Source: CBDCFV01 sp963664625 (GTDB lineage: Bacteria > Chloroflexota > Dehalococcoidia > Lucifugimonadales > UBA3495). From it: a stretch of 64,000 nt of DNA. This document shows, piece by piece, positions 1 to 5,832 of the stretch; position 1 is the first letter of the stretch; every line of letters starts with the position of its first letter. The notes below the pieces were generated by a model that saw nothing but the letters and a program-made list of their open reading frames with translations, had not been told where the DNA came from and did not search any database. The stretch spans positions 558,001 through 622,000 of the forward strand of contig OY761541.1 of NCBI GenBank assembly GCA_963664625.1, given 5' to 3'. Made by a program: the position numbers and the translations under genes.

Positions 1-568
1 CGTCGGCGAGCTTACAAACGAAACCTTGTTGCTCGGATGCATCTTTGATTGGTTCGCCATTAGTTTGGTTAGTTACATGAGCACGATCAAGCTAATGCAA
101 GTGTTGGAGGATAATAAGTGGGAACTCTCACATCTTCGGGAGAAATCCAACCAGGAGAAATTGCGTGGGGCTCGCAGTTTATACATTGAGAGTGTTGCTC
201 CCGATGTGTTGGATTGGCGCAACAAGATAGCTGCTCACAGGGTTGCAACGGATCCCAGGGCGGATAACCTATCCATGTTGGAATATTCAACTATGGTTGA
301 TATTAGTTACTCAACTCCATACTACTGGGCCGGGTCTACGAGAATGTGGGTGGGTAATATCGAAGAGGAATGGACGAAGTACAGGGAATACTTACCTGAA
401 TCAGAGAGAGAAGGGATAGCCGGGGCTTGGCAGAGGCACAAGTTGATTCTGGGCAAGCTGAAGGGGAAAAACCCGCTTGCAGTTAGGCCTTGGGCACTTA
501 CCGAAATGTATGAATCTCTTTCATCTCGGTACTGGCCCGACATAGAACTTCCGGCTTTGGAATTGTAA
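1..568 (+). CDS. Hypothetical protein, 5' end outside window
   Basis: The reading frame is open to the left edge, so the N-terminus lies upstream of the window. A TTG at 26 would be an internal start at best. The visible part of roughly 190 residues is soluble, rich in charged and aromatic residues, and has a stretch WRNKIAAHRVATDPRADN in its middle. I see no catalytic motif or membrane segment and do not recognise the family. The sequence is AT-richer than the downstream chromosome, and the gene borders a zone of decayed accessory genes, which suggests an accessory origin. It ends about 140 bases before the DUF433 gene. Confidence 0.6.
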   Translation, partial: VGELTNETLLLGCIFDWFAISLVSYMSTIKLMQVLEDNKWELSHLREKSNQEKLRGARSLYIESVAPDVLDWRNKIAAHRVATDPRADNLSMLEYSTMVDISYSTPYYWAGSTRMWVGNIEEEWTKYREYLPESEREGIAGAWQRHKLILGKLKGKNPLAVRPWALTEMYESLSSRYWPDIELPALEL

Positions 569-609
569 GGTGGCCGATAGGGGCCATTTCACCATAGGAG
601 ATACTGGTC

Positions 610-700
610 ATGCGAAAGCGCTGCACAAACGCACGACGGTACTGCCGGGGGCAGGGTAGAGATTGCCAGCCTGGAGCTGGAGGGGCTGAACATAGGAGGA
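610..700 (+). pseudogene. Decayed antitoxin 5' fragment (copy 1)
   Basis: From the ATG at 610 the DNA aligns, with several indels, to the first ~60 bases of the intact antitoxin gene at 2164 and of the truncated copy at 1038. The shared stretch includes ACGACGGTAC and the GC-rich run after it. The indels destroy the frame that would read KxLRIxTTVLPGG. A translation running on from 610 into the DUF433 gene exists but is not natural; DUF433 homology starts only at 709. I read this as the relic of a VapB-like gene once placed before the DUF433 gene. Confidence 0.5.
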
Positions 701-708
701 GACAGGGC

Positions 709-942
709 ATGAAATCACTGGACAGGATTACCTTCGACCCCGCCGTGATGGGGGGCAAGGCGTGCGTCCGGGGTATGCGCGTAACGGCCGGGACAGTGGT
801 GGGGTTGTTGGCGGCCGGCCGCTCCCGTGCGGAGATACTTCAAGCATACCCGTATCTTGAAGAGGAAGACATCGACCAGTCCCTGGTCTACGGGTCTTTT
901 AATTCTTGGAGCAATTGTCAGAATCAGGATTTTCGGGATTAA
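709..942 (+). CDS. DUF433-family protein (antitoxin-like), C-terminus replaced by a repeat
   Basis: The start ATG at 709 follows a clear AGGAGG-type ribosome site around 691. The N-terminal ~60 residues match DUF433: DRITFDPAVMGGKACVRGMR, then VVGLLAAGRSRAEILQAYP and EEEDI. DUF433 proteins are small winged-helix DNA-binding proteins, often paired with PIN-like (DUF5615) toxins and regarded as antitoxins. After LVYG the reading frame runs into a palindromic repeat beginning near 903, and the usual Ala-rich final helix is replaced by NSWSNCQNQDFRD. No DUF5615 partner follows. The product is probably a truncated, possibly non-functional antitoxin. Confidence 0.7.
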   Translation: MKSLDRITFDPAVMGGKACVRGMRVTAGTVVGLLAAGRSRAEILQAYPYLEEEDIDQSLVYGSFNSWSNCQNQDFRD

Positions 943-1013
943 AGGATTTTCAGGATTGTCTTATCCTGAGCATCTTATAGTCCGGTAAATCCCGATTCTG
1001 ACGGACAATTGAA
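903..1013. repeat. Palindromic repeat, AT-richer family, copy 1
   Basis: The ends form an inverted repeat: CAATTGTCAGAATC near 910 and GATTCTGACGGACAATTG near 995. The interior contains GGATTTTCGGGATTAAAGGA and GGATTTTCAGGATTGT. An inverted, shorter copy lies at 2826-2873. The element overlaps the 3' end of the DUF433 gene, which appears to have lost its natural C-terminus to it. Confidence 0.7.
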
Positions 1014-1037
1014 AGGCCCTGTTCAGGAAGGCGAAAT

Positions 1038-1127
1038 ATGCAAAAGGCATTGCGCATCAGAACGACGGTACAGCCGGGGGGCGGGGTGGAGTTTGACAGC
1101 CCGGAGCCGGAGGTAGCTTATGCCTGA
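1038..1127 (+). pseudogene. Truncated antitoxin 5' fragment (copy 2)
   Basis: ATG at 1038 opens a 29-codon frame beginning MQKALRIRTTVQPGGGVEF, closely matching the start of the intact antitoxin at 2164 (MKKALRIKTTVLPGG). The frame stops at TGA 1125-1127, overlapping the ATG at 1120 of the next gene. The conserved EGETVEVVV segment and the C-terminal tail of the full-length antitoxin are missing. It may still be translated as a leader coupled to the next gene, but it is most simply a truncated paralogue. Confidence 0.5.
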
Positions 1128-1383
1128 CACAAGGGACAGCTTGGAATTGCAAAACGCCTTCTATGAGACCATCCGCGAAGGGCTGGAGGCCGACGCCTTC
1201 GGCAAGTGGGCGGTCGTCTCCAACGAGAGGCTGGTCGGCGTGTATGAGTCCAACCGGGAGGCATCCGAAGTCGCGCTCAAGTTGGTCGTTGACGGAGCGT
1301 GTCTCGTCAAGCGTATCGGCTATGTAGTCAAAGTGGAGCAGACAGGACTCCGTGTCCGCCATGCGCCGGTCAGAAATCCGTGA
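1120..1383 (+). CDS. Small conserved protein upstream of a retropepsin-like gene
   Basis: An 87-residue protein with a helical N-terminus (ELQNAFYETIREGLEADAFG) and a compact alpha/beta part: KWAVVSNERLVGVYESNREA followed by a strand-rich end. The WAVVSNERLVGVYES pattern resembles small DUF5678-like proteins that read as 'carrying-out' domains with unknown function; that assignment is tentative. Its 3' end overlaps the start of the aspartyl-protease-like gene by about 20-30 bases, so the two are probably translationally coupled. No catalytic residues stand out. Confidence 0.6.
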   Translation: MPDTRDSLELQNAFYETIREGLEADAFGKWAVVSNERLVGVYESNREASEVALKLVVDGACLVKRIGYVVKVEQTGLRVRHAPVRNP

Positions 1384-1816
1384 CAATGAGACGCTGGTCT
1401 ATGGCGTCATCGGCCATCCTGACAGAGGCGGCACGGATAACGCTGGCCTGACGCTGGACGCCGCCGCTCCTTCCGGTGAGGGTATGATGTTAATAGACAC
1501 CGGAGCCCAAGTGTCCGTATTGGACTTGGCCTTGGCGCTGGAATTGGAGTTGCCCGAAACCGCCGCCCCTGTGAATGTCGTCGGCTTGGCCGGCGAGAGC
1601 GAGGCGCGCCAGTTCGCTGGGCTGTTGCGCCTGCCTGAATGGGACATCACGATGGCAATCACTTTCGTATCACTGCCCTTGCGGGAGCAGCACGGTGTGT
1701 TGGCCCTCATAGGGATGGACGTATTGAGCGAGCTGATTCTCACCGTGGACGGCCCGCGCCGGAGAATCACATTGTCACTTCCTCGCGAACTGATGGGAGG
1801 TCCCGAAGATGCCTGA
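1361..1816 (+). CDS. Retropepsin-like (clan AA) aspartyl protease
   Basis: Starting at ATG 1361 (a GTG at 1352 is an alternative) the product is about 151 residues, the size of a single retropepsin-like domain. The active-site motif MLIDTGAQVSVLD matches the D-T-G-A hallmark, followed by a hydrophobic strand. A second family feature, a hydrophobic-hydrophobic-G motif, is seen in LALIGMDVLSELILTVDG. Such proteins act as homodimers, each chain giving one aspartate. There is no signal peptide or membrane segment, so it is likely cytosolic. It overlaps the preceding small gene and its stop overlaps the next start at 1809, giving a tight three-gene cluster. Its substrate cannot be told from sequence. 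Confidence 0.75.
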   Translation: MRRSEIRDNETLVYGVIGHPDRGGTDNAGLTLDAAAPSGEGMMLIDTGAQVSVLDLALALELELPETAAPVNVVGLAGESEARQFAGLLRLPEWDITMAITFVSLPLREQHGVLALIGMDVLSELILTVDGPRRRITLSLPRELMGGPEDA

Positions 1817-2054
1817 CGAAATCATCGAAGAACTGTGGGGAATCAAAGATAGCATCGCGCGAGAACACGGTAATGACGCCCGAAAGCTCGCCGCCTATCT
1901 GCAAGGCAGGGAGTTGGGGAAACACTCCTCCGGTGCGCCGTCGGCTCGTTGGGCTTGGCAAATCATCTCGGAAGGGCCGGGGCACCGCCTCTTCAAGACC
2001 GCAAAGGAAGTTGACGACTACATACGGGAGGAGCGGGAATCTTGGGATCGGTGA
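1809..2054 (+). CDS. Chimeric small protein with antitoxin-type C-terminal tail
   Basis: The 81-residue product joins two pieces. The N-terminus MPDEIIEELWGIKDSIAREH resembles a widespread small-protein family beside toxin genes. The last ~26 residues (GHRLFKTAKEVDDYI, then EERESWDR) are almost identical to the tail of the VapB-like antitoxin encoded at 2164-2397. The tail of such antitoxins usually wraps the PIN toxin. No PIN gene follows here; the next ~100 bases are non-coding. I infer recombination between neighbouring antitoxin loci. It could still bind the toxin encoded at 2385. Confidence 0.6.
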   Translation: MPDEIIEELWGIKDSIAREHGNDARKLAAYLQGRELGKHSSGAPSARWAWQIISEGPGHRLFKTAKEVDDYIREERESWDR

Positions 2055-2163
2055 CGCTTCCGGACAGGGTAGAATCTCCGTGGCTGCATGACCTACCGGG
2101 AACTAACAAGGAATTTGACCGGGCCTGGAAAACCGAAACCCAACAGGAGGGACAGGTAGGACA

Positions 2164-2397
2164 ATGAAAAAGGCGTTGCGCATCAAAACGACGGTACTGC
2201 CGGGCGGGAGGATAGAGATTGTAGACCAAGACCTGACGGAAGGGGAGACTGTGGAGGTCGTGGTAACGCCCTCGGTGACAATGCCTCGACGGTCGGCGCT
2301 AGACATTCTCGCAGAGGCCCCGGGTCACCGCCTCTTCAAGACCGCGAAGGAAGTTGATGACTACATCAAAGAAGAACGGGCATCGTGGGACCGCTGA
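2164..2397 (+). CDS. VapB-like antitoxin
   Basis: A 77-residue protein preceded by a strong AGGAGGGACAGG site. The N-terminus MKKALRIKTTVLPGGRIEIV and the strand EGETVEVVV have the beta-rich look of an AbrB/SpoVT-like DNA-binding half. The C-terminal part (SALDILAEAPGHRLFKTAKE and on to EERASWDR) is the likely toxin-neutralising tail. Its 3' end overlaps the GTG start of the PIN toxin at 2385 by 13 bases, the normal coupled arrangement of a vapBC operon. Two broken copies of its 5' end lie at 610 and 1038. Confidence 0.75.
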   Translation: MKKALRIKTTVLPGGRIEIVDQDLTEGETVEVVVTPSVTMPRRSALDILAEAPGHRLFKTAKEVDDYIKEERASWDR

Positions 2398-2834
2398 CGC
2401 TGCCGGTCAACGGTCCTGTTTACCTCGACACCAATCGCTTTATCTACAGTGTGGAGAGTATAGAGCCGTACTGCACGTTGCTCGAACCCCTATGGCAGAG
2501 GGCCCGGACAGGTGAATTCGATATTATGAGCAGCGAGATCATAGTATTGGAAACCCTTGTCAAGCCTCTGCGTGAGGGCGACACCGTTGTCGAGATGCTG
2601 TTTCGGGCGCTGTTCGATGCGGAGGAAGTTAGCTTAATCCCGGCCACGCGCGAACTGTGGGAGGACGCGGCCCGTGTCCGCGCCAACACGAGGTTGGCGA
2701 CACTCGACGCACTCCACGCCGCAACAGCTCTTCAGACCGACTGCGCCCTCTTCATCACCAACGATACCGACTTTCGCCGCGTCCAAGGGTTGCCTGTCGT
2801 GGTCTTGGACGACCTCCTCCGGGTACAATCCTGA
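2385..2834 (+). CDS. VapC-like PIN-domain toxin (ribonuclease)
   Basis: A 149-residue PIN-domain protein, the usual VapC length. The metal-binding acidic residues are visible: D15 in VYLDTNRFIYS, E56 in IIVLETL, D108 in LATLDALHAATA, and D127/D129 in FITNDTDF. VapC proteins cleave tRNA or rRNA and are held inactive by VapB; the matching antitoxin ends inside this gene. The start is GTG at 2385. The last residues VQS and the stop lie at the edge of a palindromic repeat at 2826-2873, so the original C-terminus may have been slightly altered. Confidence 0.85.
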   Translation: MGPLTLPVNGPVYLDTNRFIYSVESIEPYCTLLEPLWQRARTGEFDIMSSEIIVLETLVKPLREGDTVVEMLFRALFDAEEVSLIPATRELWEDAARVRANTRLATLDALHAATALQTDCALFITNDTDFRRVQGLPVVVLDDLLRVQS

Positions 2835-2873
2835 AAATCCAAAAATCCCGCGAATCCAGATTCAGACAATCGA
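2826..2873. repeat. Palindromic repeat, AT-richer family, copy 2 (inverted)
   Basis: Read on the minus strand this stretch gives GATTGTCTGAATCTGGATT, then CGGGATTTTTGGATTTTCAG, matching the left part of the repeat at 903-1013. It sits exactly between the end of vapC and a 5'-truncated DUF2283 gene. Confidence 0.65.
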
Positions 2874-2973
2874 CTACAACGAATCGAACGAAGTGGTAGG
2901 AGTAGAGATACTCCATCTCTCCAAACGCTCATCCAACCTGAATCTCTCAGCGTTGCAGTTCGAGACGGTCTGA
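2868..2973 (+). pseudogene. DUF2283-like fragment, 5' end lost
   Basis: In frame from about 2868 to the TGA ending at 2973 the DNA encodes IDYNESNEVVGVEILHLSKR followed by a short tail ending LSALQFETV. This is the characteristic C-terminal half of DUF2283 proteins ('...D.dg.vvGiEIL.aS.r'). The N-terminal half (usually YDeeaDvLYI) is absent; the repeat at 2826-2873 stands in its place. No start codon or ribosome site suits the remnant, so I call it a pseudogene. Confidence 0.65.
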
Positions 2974-3012
2974 GCATCGCTGAGGACCGAACGGACGAAA
3001 CCATAACGGCGC

Positions 3013-3570
3013 ATGGAGCTTCCTTCCAACTTCCAGTCAAAAGGCAACCTTCATCTGCTTGAAGAGGCGTTGACCGCCTTCTTCTGCTCGACCCGGTGCC
3101 CCGGTGACCTCATCCTCAAGACCTATGACCTCGCCCGTTCGATGCGCGATGCGGGCGTTGCCGTAATCGGCGGGTTCCAGACGCCGATGGAGAAGGAATG
3201 CCTGCGCCTGTTGCTCCGTGGCAGCCAGCCCGTGGTCATCTGCCCGGCCCGTAGCATTGAGAATATGCGAGTTCCCAGAGAATGGCGCCCCGCCCTCGAC
3301 GACGGTCGATTGCTGGTCCTGTCGCCCTTTCCTGCCGCGGTCCGGCGCCCGACGGTGGACACTGCGGAGCGGCGGAACGACCTGGTGGCGGACCTGGCTG
3401 CTCAGGTCTTCATCGCCCACGCTGCCGCCGGGGGCAGGACGGAGAGCTTTGCCCGCCGATGGGCTGCCCTTGGCAAGCCCAAGCCGCTTCTGACCCTGGA
3501 CAGCCCAGCGAATGCTAACCTCATAGCATTAGGCGCCAAGTCTGTTTCGCCGCCTCCACTTCCCACATAA
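3013..3570 (+). CDS. DprA/Smf-like Rossmann-fold protein
   Basis: A 185-residue protein matching the short DprA-like (SLOG/LOG superfamily) proteins. Key stretches are LALFCSxRCPG-like TAFFCSTRCPGDLILKTYDL, AGVAVIGGFQTPMEKECLRL and QPVVICPARSIENMRVPREW. DprA loads RecA on incoming single-stranded DNA, but this stand-alone short form lacks the flanking SAM and winged-helix domains. It may instead belong to the broader nucleotide-sensing SLOG class. Many accessory islands carry such genes. It is followed by the convergent tRNA-Ala. Confidence 0.7.
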   Translation: MELPSNFQSKGNLHLLEEALTAFFCSTRCPGDLILKTYDLARSMRDAGVAVIGGFQTPMEKECLRLLLRGSQPVVICPARSIENMRVPREWRPALDDGRLLVLSPFPAAVRRPTVDTAERRNDLVADLAAQVFIAHAAAGGRTESFARRWAALGKPKPLLTLDSPANANLIALGAKSVSPPPLPT

Positions 3571-3630
3571 CATACCAAACGGCAAGCGGGACTGTACTGG
3601 ACTTTGCCGGAACTTAATGGGATGTAATGA

Positions 3631-3705
3631 TGGTGGAGGTGAGGGGAATCGAACCCCTGGCCCCCTGCGTGCAAAGCAGGTGCTCTCCCGCTGAGCTACA
3701 CCCCC
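3631..3705 (-). tRNA. tRNA-Ala (anticodon TGC)
   Basis: On the minus strand the sequence folds as a full cloverleaf. The acceptor GGGGGTG pairs with CACCTCC, the D arm is GCTC/GAGC, and the anticodon stem CCTGC/GCAGG encloses TTTGCAC with anticodon TGC. The T arm is AGGGG-TTCGATT-CCCCT, followed by discriminator A and an encoded CCA (3631-3633). Length is 75 nt including CCA. Confidence 0.97.
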
Positions 3706-3758
3706 ATGGTCTGCATCAATTATACCGGATAGCAGCCGGATGCGTCGTTCTCTTTCCG

Positions 3759-4727
3759 CTAGCTTGTGCCCCGCAGCCTTGGGTCCAACACGTCCCTGAG
3801 GGCGTCGCCCAATAGGTTGACGCTGAATACGGCCATGCAGATGACCAGACCGGGGAACAGCAGCAGCCAGGGAGAGACTTCGATGAAGTTGTTGCCGGCG
3901 ACGGATAGCATTCCGCCCCATGTCGGGTCGTCCGGCGGGGGGCCCACGCCGAGGAAGCTGAGGGCGGCCTCGACGACTATGGCGTAACCAATGTTAGCAG
4001 TGGCGAAAACTATATATGGCGCGGCGCAGTTGGGGGCGATGTGCCGCAATATAATCCGGACCGGACCGGCGCCGACGGCGGTGGCGGCCAGCACGTAGTC
4101 CGTCTCCCTGACGGACATAGCTTGGGCCCTGATCACCCTTCCCGATCCGGTGATGAAGATTACTATCAACGCCAAGATGACGTTGGTGATGGACGCGCCA
4201 AAAGCGGCCACGATCGCCAAGGCCAGGATAATCACCGGGATGGACATCAACGTGTCCAGAAGGCGCTGGACCACCAAGTCTATTATGCCGCCGAAGTAGG
4301 CGCTGGCCATCCCAATCAAAGCTCCCGCCGTGACGCCTACCAATACGCTGATAACGGCCACCCGGATGGAGGTCTTGGCGCCGTGCAGCAGTCTGCTCAG
4401 GGTGTCGCGCCCCAACTGGTCCGCGCCCAGCCAGAAGGTCTTGCCGATGTTTTCCCTGCACGCTGTCTCCGAATTACACACCGCGCCCGGCCCGGCGTAT
4501 TTAAACTTTCCGTGGGGTGAATAGGGATCAAAGGGAGCAACGGCCGGACCTATGGGTATGAGCAGCAGCATGATCAGAAAAACCACGCCGCCAATGGCCC
4601 CCAAGGGCTTCTTTTTGGCGAAGTCGGTCAGCGCCCTTGTAGTGGCTTTAACCGCATAGGCCGCAGCTTGCGGCGCGGTGCGCGATATGGTCGTTCGGGA
4701 TTCCTGTTGGTCTGCCGGGCTAAGCAT
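3759..4727 (-). CDS. ABC transporter permease, DppC/OppC type
   Basis: A 322-residue inner-membrane permease of the peptide/nickel/opine importer family. It has an N-terminal hydrophobic segment (GGVVFLIMLLLIPIGPAVAP), the family signature FWLGADQLGRDTLSRLLHGA (OppC type), five further hydrophobic segments, and the EAA loop region EAALSFLGVGPPPDDPTWG that contacts the ATPase. The C-terminus NLLGDALRDVLDPRLR is typical. Its start overlaps the stop of the upstream permease gene by 8 bases, indicating coupled translation. No ATPase gene follows; the next gene is a tRNA. Confidence 0.93.
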   Translation of the reverse strand: MLSPADQQESRTTISRTAPQAAAYAVKATTRALTDFAKKKPLGAIGGVVFLIMLLLIPIGPAVAPFDPYSPHGKFKYAGPGAVCNSETACRENIGKTFWLGADQLGRDTLSRLLHGAKTSIRVAVISVLVGVTAGALIGMASAYFGGIIDLVVQRLLDTLMSIPVIILALAIVAAFGASITNVILALIVIFITGSGRVIRAQAMSVRETDYVLAATAVGAGPVRIILRHIAPNCAAPYIVFATANIGYAIVVEAALSFLGVGPPPDDPTWGGMLSVAGNNFIEVSPWLLLFPGLVICMAVFSVNLLGDALRDVLDPRLRGTS

Positions 4728-5676
4728 ACCGAATCCTGGGGTCGATCCACGCCAAGGCCAAGTCCACCAGCAGGTTCACGGTCAACACCGCAACCGAGAA
4801 CACAATGACCACCCCTTGGACCAGGTTATAGTCCCGTTGTCCGATGCTCTCTATCAGGAGCCTTCCCAGTCCAGGGACAACGAAGATTTGCTCTATTATC
4901 ACCGAGCCGCCCAACAGGATGGCCAAGGACCACCCGGCGACGCCGAAAATGGGGAGCAAAGCGTTCTTGAGGGCATGACGCCCCAATACCACCCACTCAT
5001 GGAGCCCCTTGGACTTGGCAGTGCGGATGTAGTCCTCCCGCAGCACTTCCAACATCGCCGACCGGGTGACCCTTGCGGTGAAGTTCATTTGAAATATGGC
5101 CAAGGTCAAGGCCGGGAAGAAGATTTGCTGCAAGTTCTCCCAGGGGGCCTCCCAAAGCTTGGCGTAACCGAAAGGAGGAAGCCAGTTGAATACCCGGGCC
5201 AGGATGTATATCGACACTATGCCGGTTACGAAGATGGGAACGCTGATGCCGAAGATGGTGAAACCCCTGCCTATGTAATCAAACAGGGAGTCCTGGGTAA
5301 TGGCGGAAACTATCCCCAACGGGACCGCCAGTACGATGCTGATGAGCATCGCCAGGATGGCTATCTCGAAGGTAATGGGAATACGCGGGCTCAGTTCCTC
5401 GGACACGGGCCTCTGGTAGTACAGGGCCTTGCCCATATCGCCCCGTAACATCCCCCACACCCAATCGACGTACTGCACGGGGAGTGGGCGGTCTATACCA
5501 AGTTCGGCCCGTTTCTTGGCCAGGTCCTCCTCGGTGTAGCTGGCGTCGCCCCCTGCGGCCAAGAGCTGTATAGCCGGGTCGCCTGGAATCACCCGCATCA
5601 GCAGGAACACCAGCACCGTGATGAGCACCAAAGTGGGAAAGTAGAGCAGAATCCTTTTTACGATATATTGTTTCAA
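4720..5676 (-). CDS. ABC transporter permease, DppB/OppB type
   Basis: A 318-residue DppB/OppB-type permease. The N-terminus YIVKRILLYFPTLVLITVLV forms the first membrane helix, followed by the family motif MRVIPGDPA. It continues with a periplasmic region, five more helices and the EAA loop (RTAKSKGLHEWVVLGRHALK, then NALLPIFGVAG). It forms the heterodimeric pore with the DppC-type protein encoded just downstream, with which it overlaps. A palindromic element separates it from the substrate-binding protein gene upstream. Confidence 0.93.
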   Translation of the reverse strand: MKQYIVKRILLYFPTLVLITVLVFLLMRVIPGDPAIQLLAAGGDASYTEEDLAKKRAELGIDRPLPVQYVDWVWGMLRGDMGKALYYQRPVSEELSPRIPITFEIAILAMLISIVLAVPLGIVSAITQDSLFDYIGRGFTIFGISVPIFVTGIVSIYILARVFNWLPPFGYAKLWEAPWENLQQIFFPALTLAIFQMNFTARVTRSAMLEVLREDYIRTAKSKGLHEWVVLGRHALKNALLPIFGVAGWSLAILLGGSVIIEQIFVVPGLGRLLIESIGQRDYNLVQGVVIVFSVAVLTVNLLVDLALAWIDPRIRYA

Positions 5677-5698
5677 CAGCCTGCTCCCCTGCTCGCTT

Positions 5699-5824
5699 AG
5701 AGCCTATCCAAAAACTACCCACCGTCACTCCCGCTTTCGCGGGAGTCCAGTGTGCCGAGTAGTGGATTCCCGCGCAGGCGGGAATGACAGAAAGTGTCCA
5801 ATCTGATTATCGGATAGGCTCTTA
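5699..5824. repeat. MITE-like element with two palindromes and terminal inverted repeat
   Basis: The ends are GAGCCTATCC (near 5699) and GGATAGGCTC (ending near 5822). Inside are two hairpin cores, ACTCCCGC-N4-GCGGGAGT (5727-5746) and ATTCCCGC-N4-GCGGGAAT (5766-5785). The second core is the window-wide palindrome. The element lies between the solute-binding protein gene and its permease genes and could act as an RNA stem in the transcript. Confidence 0.8.
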
Positions 5825-5832
5825 GAACCAGG

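Noticed and set aside
610..942. A 110-codon frame starting at 610 through the DUF433 gene
   Set aside because: Homology starts at 709, which has its own ribosome site; the upstream part is the decayed antitoxin copy in another frame.
1125..1127. TGA of the truncated antitoxin copy read as selenocysteine
   Set aside because: No SECIS-like hairpin and no homologous protein continues after it; the next gene starts in another frame at 1120.
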